A DNA stretch of 58,213 nucleotides. Origin: Holtiella tumoricola (GTDB lineage: Bacteria; Bacillota; Clostridia; Lachnospirales; Cellulosilyticaceae). Below the pieces are notes generated by a model. The model was not told where the DNA came from and ran no database searches. It was given only the letters and a program-made list of their open reading frames with translations. The stretch is taken from positions 1-58,213 of the forward strand of contig NZ_JAQIFT010000053.1 in NCBI RefSeq assembly GCF_027857615.1, in the 5' to 3' direction. This document shows, in pieces, positions 43,915 through 53,480 of the stretch (positions within the stretch are counted from its first letter, which is position 1; the number at the start of each line of letters is the position of its first letter). The position numbers were made by a program, and so were the translations under genes.

Positions 43915-45291
43915 CTATTTTGCTAAAAATTCATCCACTTGCTTAAGAAGTTCAGCTGCTCCTGTAGCTGTATCCATCTGACCATAACTTACTTTACTCA
44001 TAATTTTGTAGTAAACACCATCTGGATTGCTTTTAAGTGCATTGTCTTCAAATTTAGGATCTAATGAATATTGGCACCAACTCATAACTTTACCGTTCGC
44101 TTCTGCTACATTAGGATCAATTAAATTGCCTGTTTCACATACTGTATAGGCTGCTTTAGAAGCTGGAATACCACGTTCAGAAGCCATAATTGCTGCACCT
44201 TCTGCATCATTTAATAAATATTGCATTAACAATGCACATTCTTCAGGATATTTTGTATTGGCATCAATTGCAAATCCCATAGAAACTTTTGTGAATCCAC
44301 CTTGATATTCACCTAAATCTTTAAAATAATCTCCAACAACAATTTTTGAATCCGGTGTTGCTTTAATAAACTTAGAAGCGGATGTATCCCATTCTAAAAT
44401 ACCTGCATAATTACCCTCTATCCAATTTTGGTTTTTATCTATAGAGTCTGCACCATCTCCTGCAAGTTTTTGGAGTGTTGGAATAACATGTTTTTCTTCC
44501 ATCTCTGCTAATAAATCAAGCCCCTCTTTTATTTGGTCAGCTGTATAATTTACTTTATTATCTTCAACCCAGTTTTTACCGTATTTACTTTCTAAGAAAT
44601 ATACTAAGAAAATCATACGATCATATTCACCCATTACTAATGGATATGCTTTATCTCCTAGTTTTTCTTGGAATACTGGACCTGCTGCCATAAGGTCTGC
44701 TAATGATTTTGGTGTTTCTATACCAGCTTTTTCAAATGTTGATTCATTCCAATAAAATGTACGCCCTGTCATAGCAACTGGCACTGCTTGTAAATTATTA
44801 CCAACTTTACATTGATTAAGAATAGATTCTTCCCATTGAGATAAATCTAAAATATCACTCACACTATTTAAGTCTAGAAATGTTTGAGCAGTTGAACTAT
44901 ATGAATTTATCCAGTTCCAGTTAATTTGTAATACATCTGGAGCTGTTTTACTCATTAATTGAGTTGCAATGTTTTCTTCCCATCCACTCCATGCACCAAA
45001 CTCTACCTCAACTTTTATTTTAGGGTATTTTTCCATGAAAGCATCTACAGCCTTTTGTGTCGCTTCATGGCGAGAATCTCCACCCCACCAAGAAAGACGA
45101 ATCGTTGCATCTCGTTCTCCTGGAGCAGTCTTCTCTTCTTGGGCAGTTGAATCTTCTTTGCTTGCTGTATTACTTGTGTTATTGGTATTACTTGTGTTAC
45201 TTGTGTTGTTTGTGCTACTTCCACATCCAGCTAATACGCCCATAGACATTGCAGATACTAATAAACCAGCCAAGACTTTTTTCATTTTCAT
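43915..45291 (-). CDS. Extracellular sugar-binding lipoprotein of an ABC importer
   Basis: 458-residue family 1 solute-binding protein (YesO/MalE type). Its signal peptide ends in lipobox LAGC (Cys23), followed by a low-complexity Asn/Ser/Thr linker. The mature part begins near TIRLSWWGGDSRHEATQKAVDAF, a typical family opening. It captures the oligosaccharide for the two permeases downstream; an oligogalacturonide is likely from context. The ATG follows a G-rich site. Confidence 0.95.
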   Translation of the reverse strand: MKMKKVLAGLLVSAMSMGVLAGCGSSTNNTSNTSNTNNTSNTASKEDSTAQEEKTAPGERDATIRLSWWGGDSRHEATQKAVDAFMEKYPKIKVEVEFGAWSGWEENIATQLMSKTAPDVLQINWNWINSYSSTAQTFLDLNSVSDILDLSQWEESILNQCKVGNNLQAVPVAMTGRTFYWNESTFEKAGIETPKSLADLMAAGPVFQEKLGDKAYPLVMGEYDRMIFLVYFLESKYGKNWVEDNKVNYTADQIKEGLDLLAEMEEKHVIPTLQKLAGDGADSIDKNQNWIEGNYAGILEWDTSASKFIKATPDSKIVVGDYFKDLGEYQGGFTKVSMGFAIDANTKYPEECALLMQYLLNDAEGAAIMASERGIPASKAAYTVCETGNLIDPNVAEANGKVMSWCQYSLDPKFEDNALKSNPDGVYYKIMSKVSYGQMDTATGAAELLKQVDEFLAK

Positions 45292-45328
45292 TTTGTAATC
45301 CCCCTATAATTTTAATATCATTAAATTT

Positions 45329-46279
45329 TTAAAACTTTTTATTAGTTTTCATGAAAATTCCTAGTTGCTCTCTTGTTGGTAATCCTTCATTGTCTCCTAC
45401 ATGCATTACTTGGATGCATCCAATGGCTGCACCTCTCTCTGTTGCTTCTTGTAAACTAAGTCCTTCCGCAAAAGCACTGATTATACCTGCCGCAAATCCA
45501 TCACCTGCCCCAACTGTATCTATAATTTGGTTAGGAAAATATCCTTGTGTTACATAAGTTTGCTCTCCATCTGTAGCAAAAGCACCCTTCTCTCCCAATT
45601 TAACAATAATATTTTTCACACCTAATTCTTGATAAAATGCTGAAATTTCTTCTGCTGTTTCAAATCCAGTAAGTAATCTACCTTCTGAAATACCTGGCAA
45701 TACTGTTGTTGCATATTTTGCAAGTTCATTCAATGTTCTTATCATTACCTCCTTGCTTTCCCATAAAGTCATTCTAATATTAGGGTCATAAGTAACATGT
45801 ATATTGTTTGCCACAGCTTTTTGCATCAGATACTTTGTTACCTCTAAACAATTATTAGAAAGTGCCGGAAAAATCCCTGTAATATGTAAAATAGCTATAT
45901 CCGATAAATCAATATTCCTAACATCTTCTATAGAAATAGTGGATGCCGCTGAATTCTTTCTATAATAGTAAACACTTGGATCCCCATCTTGAACTTTTGA
46001 TTTAAACATAAACCCTGTATTATGAATACTAGAGTACCGAATAAATCCTTCACTTATTTCATTTTTTCTTAAACAACTCAGTACCCAGCTTGAAAATAAA
46101 TCTCTACCTAATTTTGAATAATATAACACTTCATGTCCCAATCGTTTAACACCTATAGCAACATTTAGTTCTGCCCCTGCAATACTTACATCAAAATTCT
46201 TTATACTATCAAGTGTTCCATATTCCGTAGATGTAAGTAAACCCATGGGTTCACCTATTAATAATATTTTTTCCCCCAT
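45329..46279 (-). CDS. kdgK: 2-dehydro-3-deoxygluconate kinase
   Basis: PfkB-family kinase that phosphorylates KDG to KDPG. The 316-residue protein has the N-terminal GAELNVAIGVKRLG signature and the C-terminal VDTVGAGDGFAAGIIS-type motif (the sequence reads IIDTVGAGDGFAAGII) with the catalytic Asp in GAGD. It lies 12 bp after uxaC in the galacturonate operon, which makes KDG the expected substrate. It could not be told from other PfkB sugar kinases without that context. Confidence 0.9.
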   Translation of the reverse strand: MGEKILLIGEPMGLLTSTEYGTLDSIKNFDVSIAGAELNVAIGVKRLGHEVLYYSKLGRDLFSSWVLSCLRKNEISEGFIRYSSIHNTGFMFKSKVQDGDPSVYYYRKNSAASTISIEDVRNIDLSDIAILHITGIFPALSNNCLEVTKYLMQKAVANNIHVTYDPNIRMTLWESKEVMIRTLNELAKYATTVLPGISEGRLLTGFETAEEISAFYQELGVKNIIVKLGEKGAFATDGEQTYVTQGYFPNQIIDTVGAGDGFAAGIISAFAEGLSLQEATERGAAIGCIQVMHVGDNEGLPTREQLGIFMKTNKKF

Positions 46280-46291
46280 CCTTAATTACTC

Positions 46292-47692
46292 CTAAAACTT
46301 AAAATAGTTTTTTGCATTATAGTATGATATATTACTCACCAGCTTTTCCAGACCCTTCATATCATTGGGGTATTCTCCATTTTCCACCCACATACCTATA
46401 AGATCGCATAAAACTCTTCTAAAATATTCATGTCTTGTATAAGATAGAAAACTTCGTGAATCTGTAAGCATTCCAATAAAATTACCTAATAATCCAAGAT
46501 TAGCAAGAGAAGTCATTTGTTCCATCATTCCCTGTTTATGATCATTAAACCACCACGCTGAACCTTGTTGAACTTTACCCACAATGCCTCCACCTTGAAA
46601 ACAACCAATTATTGTTCCAATCACTCCATTATCATTAGGATTTAGGCTATAAATAATCGTTTTGGGTAATTCATCAGTTCGATTTAATATATCTAAAAAG
46701 TCTGCCATCTCTGTTGAGGGTGCAAAGTTATTAATACAGTCATATCCTGTATCTGGCCCAAGCGCTTCAAACATCAAAGTGTTATTATTGCGTTTGCACC
46801 CATAATGTAATTGCATCACCCATCCTAGCTTGCTATATGCTTTTCCAAAGAAGACCATGCACGCTGTTTTAAATTGTAGTATTTCTTCATCTGAAATACT
46901 TTTCCCATTCATACGTTTAAGGAAAATATCATTTATTTCTTGTTCTGATCCCTCTCTATACATGACATAGTCAAGAGCATGATCGGAGACTCTACATCCA
47001 TTTACATGGAAAAATTCTAAACGTATCTTTAAAGCTTCTTTGAAAGAATTAAAATCCATTATTTCTACACCACTTGCTTTAGTAAGTTGTTTTATATAGG
47101 ATTCAAATTCCTCTTTTTCAATATTCATTGCCTTATCTGGCCTCCAAGCAGGCAATACCCTTACATTAAAACTTTCATCTTCAGCTATCATTTTGTGCCA
47201 TTCCAATTGGTCAATAGGATCATCTGTTGTACAAATAACTTCCACATTTGAAATTTCAATTAAATCTCTGACTTTCATTGTGCCACTTTGTAACTTTTGG
47301 TTACACAAGTTCCAAACCTCTTCTGCTGTTTCACTATTAAGTATTCCTGTATATCCAAAATATCTTTGTAGTTCAAGATGGCTCCAATGATATAACGGAT
47401 TTCCTATTGCCTTTTCCAACGTTTCTGCCCACTTTTGAAATTTTTCTCGTTCTGATGCTTGACCAGTAATATAGTATTCCTCTACTCCATTAGAACGCAT
47501 TTGACGCCATTTATAATGATCTCCACCCAACCAAACTTGTGTAATATTTTCAAATTCAGTATTCATAGCTATTTGCTTTGGATCGATGTGGCAGTGATAA
47601 TCTACTATGGGTAGTTGCTCAGCATAATTGTGATAAATATCTTGTGCCGTCTTTGTTGTGAGTAGAAAATCTTTATCCATAAACTTTTTCAT
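46292..47692 (-). CDS. uxaC: Uronate isomerase
   Basis: Converts galacturonate to tagaturonate (and glucuronate to fructuronate). The 466-residue protein of the amidohydrolase superfamily shows VDYHCHIDPKQIA near the N-terminus, TTDDPIDQLEWH in the middle and MLTDSRSFLSYTRHEYFRRVLC near the C-terminus, all typical of UxaC. Length matches E. coli UxaC (470). The start follows AGAGGAGGGG. Confidence 0.97.
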   Translation of the reverse strand: MKKFMDKDFLLTTKTAQDIYHNYAEQLPIVDYHCHIDPKQIAMNTEFENITQVWLGGDHYKWRQMRSNGVEEYYITGQASEREKFQKWAETLEKAIGNPLYHWSHLELQRYFGYTGILNSETAEEVWNLCNQKLQSGTMKVRDLIEISNVEVICTTDDPIDQLEWHKMIAEDESFNVRVLPAWRPDKAMNIEKEEFESYIKQLTKASGVEIMDFNSFKEALKIRLEFFHVNGCRVSDHALDYVMYREGSEQEINDIFLKRMNGKSISDEEILQFKTACMVFFGKAYSKLGWVMQLHYGCKRNNNTLMFEALGPDTGYDCINNFAPSTEMADFLDILNRTDELPKTIIYSLNPNDNGVIGTIIGCFQGGGIVGKVQQGSAWWFNDHKQGMMEQMTSLANLGLLGNFIGMLTDSRSFLSYTRHEYFRRVLCDLIGMWVENGEYPNDMKGLEKLVSNISYYNAKNYFKF

Positions 47693-47712
47693 TTTCCCCC
47701 TCCTCTATCTTG

Positions 47713-48708
47713 TTAAAAATCGGTTGTACCTCTTTGTTTAAGAAAACAAGGAACAACTTTTATATTCTCATTTCCATTACCCTCTAGTACATTCATAAGC
47801 ATTTTAATCGCACTATCACATACTTCTTGTACCTTATTATCAATACTTGTAAGTTCTGGCTCACAGCACTTTGCAATTAGTGAATTATTATATCCTACAA
47901 TGTGCAATTGATTAGGCACATCTAATCCTACCTTAGTTGCAAATTTCAACGATGCAACTGCAATAGCATCTTCACAACAAATCATTGCTTCTGGATATTC
48001 TCTTACTTCTTGCACTATAAAATCTTTTATTTTTTGAATGTTATCTTCATCAAAAGGAATAAAAAGTTGATTAGGCTTTAAATTATAATTTTTTAATGCA
48101 TCCTCATATCCTTGCCTTTTTTGCTTACCACTAAATGAATTGGAATCATATAAAAACATAAGATTCTTTTTTCCTTTTTGTATTAACTGTGTACAAAGTT
48201 GAAAAACCGCTTGATAATCATCAGCTAAAGAACAATAGATATTTTCTCCCTCTAATTGACCATTGACTAATACAATAGGAACTTTCTTTGCTGCATTATG
48301 AATATATTCTTGCTTTGCTACATCTTCTTCAACATAGTTAGAGCCTACTAAAATCACTGCATCTACCTGTTTTGATAATAAAAGGGTCATATATTTTTCT
48401 CGTATATCACTCTCATATCCCGTACAACATAATATACAGTCATAGCCAAATTTTCTTAATGATGATTCTAAATGATAAATTGCATTTGCCAAATAAATAT
48501 CTGATGCATTCGCACACATAATCCCAATAGTTTTCATTGAATTAATTCCCAATCCTCTAGCTAATGCATTAGGAATGTATTCTAACTCTTCTATAGCATC
48601 TAATACCTTTTTTCTTGTTTTTTCACTTACACCTTCACTATTATTAATAACTCTCGATACTGTTGCAATTGAAACACCTGCTCTTTTAGAGACATCATAA
48701 ATGTTCAT
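47713..48708 (-). CDS. LacI-family transcriptional regulator of the galacturonate genes
   Basis: 331-residue repressor. The N-terminal helix-turn-helix is complete (NIYDVSKRAGVSIATVSRVINNSEGVSEKTRKKV, with the AL hinge at IPNALARGLG); the periplasmic-binding-protein-like effector domain follows. By position it is a KdgR/UxuR/ExuR-like regulator, most likely released by KDG or galacturonate. A matching palindrome (48754-48767) is 46 bp upstream of its start, and three others precede uxaB. The start follows GGAGGG. Confidence 0.92.
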   Translation of the reverse strand: MNIYDVSKRAGVSIATVSRVINNSEGVSEKTRKKVLDAIEELEYIPNALARGLGINSMKTIGIMCANASDIYLANAIYHLESSLRKFGYDCILCCTGYESDIREKYMTLLLSKQVDAVILVGSNYVEEDVAKQEYIHNAAKKVPIVLVNGQLEGENIYCSLADDYQAVFQLCTQLIQKGKKNLMFLYDSNSFSGKQKRQGYEDALKNYNLKPNQLFIPFDEDNIQKIKDFIVQEVREYPEAMICCEDAIAVASLKFATKVGLDVPNQLHIVGYNNSLIAKCCEPELTSIDNKVQEVCDSAIKMLMNVLEGNGNENIKVVPCFLKQRGTTDF

Positions 48709-48753
48709 ATATCCTTATCCCTCCTATCTTCATTTGTTAATTTCATCCTCTTG

Positions 48754-48767
48754 CGTAAACGCTTACA
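48754..48767. promoter_or_regulatory. LacI/CRE-type operator upstream of the LacI gene
   Basis: CGTAAACGCTTACA fits the LacI/CcpA-site pattern with a CG core; it overlaps the kdgA stop codon and lies just ahead of the regulator gene, consistent with autoregulation. Confidence 0.6.
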
Positions 48768-49410
48768 TTTTTAGGTTTCTTATTTCATTAACAACTTCTA
48801 CAGACTTCTCACACAAATGAGTAATTTCATCCCACTTTTTATTTAAAATAAGTTCATCTGTAACCATATAAGAACCACCACATGCTATAATTGCCCTATG
48901 AGCTAAGTAAGCCCCTAAATTTTCTAATGAGATACCACCTGTTGGCATAAATTTAACGCTACCAAAAGGTGCACTTAAGGCCTTAATAGTATTTAATCCT
49001 CCCGACTGTTCTGCTGGATAGAACTTAATAATACTTAGCCCTTCTTTTATTGCCATTTGAATCTCTGTAGGAGTAATACATCCTGGGAATATAGGTATCC
49101 CTTGGCCTTTGCAATACGCAACCACCTCTTGATCAAAACCTGGTGATACAATAAACTTAGCTCCTGCACTGATAGCTTGCTTTGCTTGGTCTGTTGTAAA
49201 AATAGTTCCTACGCCTACAAGCATATCTGGAAAACCTTCTCTCATAATCTGAATCCCACGAGCAGCACCTTCTGTCCTAAATGTCACCTCTGCAACAGGT
49301 ACCCCTCCATCACAAAGTGCTTTTGCTAAGTCATATGCATCTTCTTCAGGCTTCTCAATTTTAATGACTGGAATAATACCTATGTTATAAATTTGCTGTA
49401 ATAAATCCAT
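48763..49410 (-). CDS. kdgA: KDPG/KHG aldolase
   Basis: Splits KDPG into pyruvate and glyceraldehyde-3-phosphate. The 215-residue TIM barrel has the class I aldolase residues: E in VAEVTFRT, R in the same block, and the Schiff-base Lys in IIKFYPAEQSGG; then FMPTGGI for phosphate. The ATG at 49410 is chosen; the frame from 49434 would put the AAGGAGAGG ribosome site inside the gene. It is 28 bp... upstream of the LacI gene's control region and part of the same operon. Confidence 0.94.
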   Translation of the reverse strand: MDLLQQIYNIGIIPVIKIEKPEEDAYDLAKALCDGGVPVAEVTFRTEGAARGIQIMREGFPDMLVGVGTIFTTDQAKQAISAGAKFIVSPGFDQEVVAYCKGQGIPIFPGCITPTEIQMAIKEGLSIIKFYPAEQSGGLNTIKALSAPFGSVKFMPTGGISLENLGAYLAHRAIIACGGSYMVTDELILNKKWDEITHLCEKSVEVVNEIRNLKM

Positions 49411-49461
49411 ACTCCTCTCCTTTTTTGAGCCCATAACCGCTCTAGTTTTTATTATTTAAAA

Positions 49462-50970
49462 TTACAAAATTACACCATCTCTAAAAATTGAAATATCTCT
49501 ATAGTGATTAACTTCATTTTGAGTTTTGATATTTCCTGAAGCCACTTCAAGAATATAGTCAAAAAATTCTTCTGTGAGTTCATCAAAAGATTTATCTTCT
49601 AACACAGCGCCCGCATTAAAATCAATCCAATTTCTTTTCTTTTTATAGAGATTTGAGTTAGATGCGATTTTGACTGTAGGAACAATAGATCCAAACGGAT
49701 TACCTCTTCCTGTTGTAAATAAAATTATTTGTGCTCCAGATGCAGCCAAATTCGTACATGATACCTGATCATTCCCTGGTCCATTTAATAAATTAAGTCC
49801 CTTCTTCTCAACACTTTGCCCAAAGTCTAATACATCCGTTACGATAGCCATACCACCTTTTTGGATACACCCTAATGACTTTTCCTCAAGTGTGGAAATG
49901 CCACCCTTTTTGTTTCCTGGTGAAGGATTCTCATAAATGCTTTGATTATATTTTGTAAAATAATTTTTAAAATCATTAATCATCGTAACCGTTTTCTCAA
50001 AAACTTCTTCGCAGGAAGCTCGGTTCATTAAAATAGTTTCTGCACCAAACATTTCTGGCACTTCTGTAAGAATTGTACTTCCTCCTATGGCTGTTACACG
50101 GTCATTTAACTTGCCACATAAACTATTAGCTGTAATACCGGAAAAGCCATCTGACCCTCCACATTTGAATCCTAAAACCAAATTATTACAAGATACTGAT
50201 TCACGTTTAAACTTTTTGGCATAGCCTACCAGTTCTCCAAGAATGTCCATGGCGGCTTCAAATTCATCTTCTACATCTTGTGTTACAAGGAACTTAACCC
50301 GTTCTGGATTAACTTCTCCTAATACTTTTGAAAAGTCTTGTAAATTATTATTTTCACAGCCTAGGCTAAGAACTAACACAGCCCCGGCATTAGGATTATT
50401 AATTAAGCCTTTTAAAATTTTCTGTGTCCTTAAATGGTCCTGTGAAAGTTGACTACATCCCATATTATGTGTACAACAAAATATACCATCTATTTCATTT
50501 CCATACTTTTCATTAGCCATTTTTTCTAGTGTTTGAGCTGTAGAATTAACACACCCAACAGTGGGTACAATCCATACTTCATTTCTAACGCCTACTTTAC
50601 CATCTTCTCTTACATATCCCATAAACGCCTTATCTTCAAAGTATTTACTTACCATGTTATCTACTTTGTCATATGTATAATCTAAAATACCAGATAAATT
50701 TGTTTTTAAATTATGTGTATGAATATGTTCTCCCTGTTTAATATCTTGTATAGCATGCCCTATAGGATAGCCATACTTAATAATATTTTCTCCCTTATTA
50801 ATATTTTTAAGTGCTACTTTATGCCCAAAAGGAATATTCTCTACTGCTATAATCTCCTTGGTATTCCCTAATAGCACACTTTCACCTATTACAATATCTG
50901 TTAGGGCAACTGCTACACTGTCATACTCATTTATTTTGATTACTTTATTTTCTAATGACAATACACCCAC
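49462..50970 (-). CDS. uxaA: Altronate dehydratase
   Basis: Dehydrates altronate to KDG; an iron-dependent UxaA-family enzyme. The 502-residue protein combines the N-terminal SAF domain (about 1-100) and the UxaA core, with Cys/His-rich blocks GRVGVRNEVWIVPTVGCVN-like (GKVGVRNEVWIVPTVGCVN), CCTHNMGCSQ and LGFKCGGSDGFSGITAN. Length matches E. coli UxaA (495). It is 4 bp downstream of uxaB, so tightly co-translated. Confidence 0.95.
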   Translation of the reverse strand: MGVLSLENKVIKINEYDSVAVALTDIVIGESVLLGNTKEIIAVENIPFGHKVALKNINKGENIIKYGYPIGHAIQDIKQGEHIHTHNLKTNLSGILDYTYDKVDNMVSKYFEDKAFMGYVREDGKVGVRNEVWIVPTVGCVNSTAQTLEKMANEKYGNEIDGIFCCTHNMGCSQLSQDHLRTQKILKGLINNPNAGAVLVLSLGCENNNLQDFSKVLGEVNPERVKFLVTQDVEDEFEAAMDILGELVGYAKKFKRESVSCNNLVLGFKCGGSDGFSGITANSLCGKLNDRVTAIGGSTILTEVPEMFGAETILMNRASCEEVFEKTVTMINDFKNYFTKYNQSIYENPSPGNKKGGISTLEEKSLGCIQKGGMAIVTDVLDFGQSVEKKGLNLLNGPGNDQVSCTNLAASGAQIILFTTGRGNPFGSIVPTVKIASNSNLYKKKRNWIDFNAGAVLEDKSFDELTEEFFDYILEVASGNIKTQNEVNHYRDISIFRDGVIL

Positions 50971-50974
50971 ACCC

Positions 50975-52429
50975 CTAATTTAAAATAGTTAAAATAACAT
51001 CTGTTACATCTTTCTCTTCTAAATCCTTTAAATACTGTGTTGTCATATCTACTAATCCTGTAATATTAGTCAAATCCTCTCCACCCCAAAATTCTTTATT
51101 AGACAATACCTTTTCTACTACTTCTTTTACATGCTGGGCTTTCCAAACCTCTTCAAAAAATTTCAATACTTCTTGTTCATCTCTTACCTCATAAGTCATA
51201 CCATCTTTTCTTCTTCCTATAAATTTATCATCTACTTGCTCACATTGATAAAATTTAATAAATGCTGCTAAAGCAAATACTATTGTAGGAGGTAATGTAT
51301 TCATTTTCCTTACATATTCTAATAAAGTTGGCAAACATCTTGTATTAAATTTTGCGCATGAATTTAATGAAATATCTAATAAACTATGTTTAATATAAGG
51401 ATTTGCAAAACGATTACATACATCATAAGCAAATTGTTTTAATTCCTCTTGTGGCAATGTGAGTGTAGGAATAACTTCTTTAAACAGTAATTGGTTCAAA
51501 TACTTTTTAAAAGTATTATCTTTCATAAAATCAAGTACTATATCATACCCTGCTAGGTAAGCTGCAAGCACCGTTCCTGTATGCCCTCCATTTAAAATTG
51601 ATACTTTCTGTTTTTTATAAGGTGTTACATCATCCGTCCAAATCACATTTCCTTGGCCTTTATGGATAGGTAAAATTTCTGCCCACTCTTTTTTCCCTTC
51701 AATTACCCATAGGTTAAAAATTTCACTTGTTACAATTAGCTGATCTCTGTAACCTAATTTTTCTTCAAAATACTCTATTTCATCTTTAGGAAAACCTGTA
51801 ACAATACGATCGACTAAAGTATTTGTAAATTTATTTGCACATTCAATCCATTGGATAAATGATTCTTCTAAATGCCATTCTGTAGCATACCTAATGACTA
51901 CTTTTTTTAGTTCTGTTCCATTATTATCAATCAATTCAACTGGGAGAAAAAGTAGTCCTTTATCAAGTGCACCATCAAACGCTTTATAACGTTCATACAA
52001 TAAAACTGTAATCTTTGCAGGGAAAGAATGAGGTGGCTTATCTAATAGTTGGTCACCTTCATGATATACAATTCCTGCTTCTGTTGTATTAGAAATAACT
52101 ACTTCTAGATCTTCACTTCTTGCAATCTTCATAAGTTCCTCAAAATGTTCATATGCATTGATACATCGTGATATCGAAGTAATTTGCACTACTTTTTCAA
52201 TGACTTCTCCATTTTCAATCCCTCTCATAGCAAGATGGTACTTCCCTTTTTGTGCATTAATCATTTCACATATTTGTGGGAAGTTACCAATTGGTTGGCA
52301 TAATACAATACTTCCTTCATATTCATCCTTCTCATTAATATCGTTAATCATCCAATCTGTAAAACCTCTTAGAAAGTTTCCTTCACCAAATTGAAGAATC
52401 TTCTCTTTATATACCCCACAGCTTTTCAA
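50975..52429 (-). CDS. uxaB: Tagaturonate reductase (altronate oxidoreductase)
   Basis: NADH-dependent reduction of tagaturonate to altronate. The 484-residue long-chain mannitol-dehydrogenase-family protein begins with the Rossmann motif KILQFGEGNFLRGFTDWMI and has the catalytic Lys block ILNGGHTGTVLAAYLAGYD. The start codon is TTG at 52429 after GAGGGGG; no suitable ATG is present. First gene of the galacturonate operon, behind three operator-like palindromes. Confidence 0.94.
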   Translation of the reverse strand: MKSCGVYKEKILQFGEGNFLRGFTDWMINDINEKDEYEGSIVLCQPIGNFPQICEMINAQKGKYHLAMRGIENGEVIEKVVQITSISRCINAYEHFEELMKIARSEDLEVVISNTTEAGIVYHEGDQLLDKPPHSFPAKITVLLYERYKAFDGALDKGLLFLPVELIDNNGTELKKVVIRYATEWHLEESFIQWIECANKFTNTLVDRIVTGFPKDEIEYFEEKLGYRDQLIVTSEIFNLWVIEGKKEWAEILPIHKGQGNVIWTDDVTPYKKQKVSILNGGHTGTVLAAYLAGYDIVLDFMKDNTFKKYLNQLLFKEVIPTLTLPQEELKQFAYDVCNRFANPYIKHSLLDISLNSCAKFNTRCLPTLLEYVRKMNTLPPTIVFALAAFIKFYQCEQVDDKFIGRRKDGMTYEVRDEQEVLKFFEEVWKAQHVKEVVEKVLSNKEFWGGEDLTNITGLVDMTTQYLKDLEEKDVTDVILTILN

Positions 52430-52446
52430 TATTATATCCCCCTCTG

Positions 52447-52460
52447 TGTAAGCGTTTACA
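52447..52460. promoter_or_regulatory. Operator A (LacI/CRE type) upstream of uxaB
   Basis: TGTAAGCGTTTACA, 17 bp before the TTG start, matches the TGWAANCGNTNWCA catabolite-site pattern and LacI-family operators. A roadblock or +1 proximal site by position. Confidence 0.75.
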
Positions 52461-52486
52461 TTAATAGAGAAAAAAATTATCTCTTA

Positions 52487-52500
52487 TGTAAGCGCTTACA
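52487..52500. promoter_or_regulatory. Operator B (perfect palindrome) upstream of uxaB
   Basis: TGTAAGCGCTTACA is a perfect 14-bp palindrome with the CG core of LacI/CcpA sites. It is centred 40 bp from operator A, close to four helical turns. Confidence 0.8.
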
Positions 52501-52603
52501 AACTCTGTATAAAAAAATTCCCTTTCGGGTGTTCTAACACTTTCACATTATGTTTCCAAAACAACAAACTTTACAATATTATATATTTCTTTTTGTTGTT
52601 TTC

Positions 52604-52617
52604 TGAAAACGCTTACA
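52604..52617. promoter_or_regulatory. Operator C (LacI/CRE type) upstream of uxaB
   Basis: TGAAAACGCTTACA, 117 bp from operator B. It fits the same pattern with a weaker left half. A looping partner or CcpA site is possible. Confidence 0.6.
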
Positions 52618-52706
52618 TTTATAAGTATAGAGGATTTTTATCTCTTCATCAATAATATATTTACACTAAATTATTTAATTTTTTTATATATTTTATCCAA
52701 AACTAT

Positions 52707-52755
52707 AAATGGATTAAACTGCTATCCTCTATTCTTGTAGCAATTTAACCCATTT
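52707..52755 (-). terminator. Terminator after the right MerR-like gene
   Basis: An 18-bp stem (52707-52724 with 52738-52755). The two C/A mismatches on the plus strand become G-U pairs on the minus strand, so it is built for minus-strand transcription. The T-tract is weak. Confidence 0.65.
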
Positions 52756-52759
52756 AATT

Positions 52760-53458
52760 CTACTCATATTTGTAAATATAAACAAATCTAAATCCATAAG
52801 TATTAGGGGTGAAAAAAATAGAAAACGGAAACCTAAGCATTCGTGGCGTTTCCAACATGCAAAAATACTTCTCACCATTAATTTGAACAACTGGTTCCAT
52901 ACTCTCTCTTAAAATAGTCAGATTCAACTTATTTATATCTGCATACTTACATAGTTCTAGTGTAAAATCCTTTTTGTTAATGATAGGTTCATCAGGTTCA
53001 AACCAAAAACTATAACTTGGTGGCATACACCCTTTAGCTTTATGTATAAAATCCTTTGCAATATCTACAAACTTATTACCACTTGCTTCATAATGTTCTA
53101 TTTTCTCTAAATAGATATCTATATCAAGGTCTTGTTCTTTTATAACATCTCTTTTTATCTCCACACAAATTTCTTTTGCTCTATTCATTTCCTTTATCTT
53201 TTTATCCATATAGTCAGCGTATTTATCCATACAACCTTCGATAGAAATAACACCTTTTTGGATAAGCTTAATATCTTCTATTGAAATATCCAATTTACGA
53301 TAAAGCTTAATCTCTTTTAAAATACGTATATCTTCTTCTGAATACTCTCTGTATCTATTTTGACTATTACGATCAGGTGTAATCAGACCTTCCTTTTCAT
53401 AGAATCTTATATTTTTACTTGTAATCCCTGTAAGTTCTTCTACTTCTTTTATACGCAT
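52760..53458 (-). CDS. MerR-family regulator (right flank of the pectin locus)
   Basis: 232-residue regulator with an intact MerR domain (RIKEVEELTGITSKNIRFYEKEGLITPDRNSQNRYREYSEEDI), a coiled coil (about 75-125), and the same C-terminal domain as the paralog at 34771-35457 (FWFEPDEPIINKKDFTLELCKYA and MEPVVQINGEKYFCMLETPRMLRFPFSIFF). The ligand is unknown; the shared domain is not one I can name. The start at 53458 follows GGAGGG. It has its own dyad promoter and terminator. Confidence 0.85.
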   Translation of the reverse strand: MRIKEVEELTGITSKNIRFYEKEGLITPDRNSQNRYREYSEEDIRILKEIKLYRKLDISIEDIKLIQKGVISIEGCMDKYADYMDKKIKEMNRAKEICVEIKRDVIKEQDLDIDIYLEKIEHYEASGNKFVDIAKDFIHKAKGCMPPSYSFWFEPDEPIINKKDFTLELCKYADINKLNLTILRESMEPVVQINGEKYFCMLETPRMLRFPFSIFFTPNTYGFRFVYIYKYE

Positions 53459-53480
53459 AATAATCCCTCCATATATACCT

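Larger units (their letters stand above)
52430..52759. other. Control region upstream of uxaB
   Basis: This 330-bp gap carries three CRE/LacI-type palindromes (52447-52460, 52487-52500, 52604-52617), a possible -10 GATAAT on the minus strand at about 52480-52475 between the first two, and the terminator of the right MerR gene (52707-52755). I could not find a good -35. No gene was seen. Confidence 0.6.
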
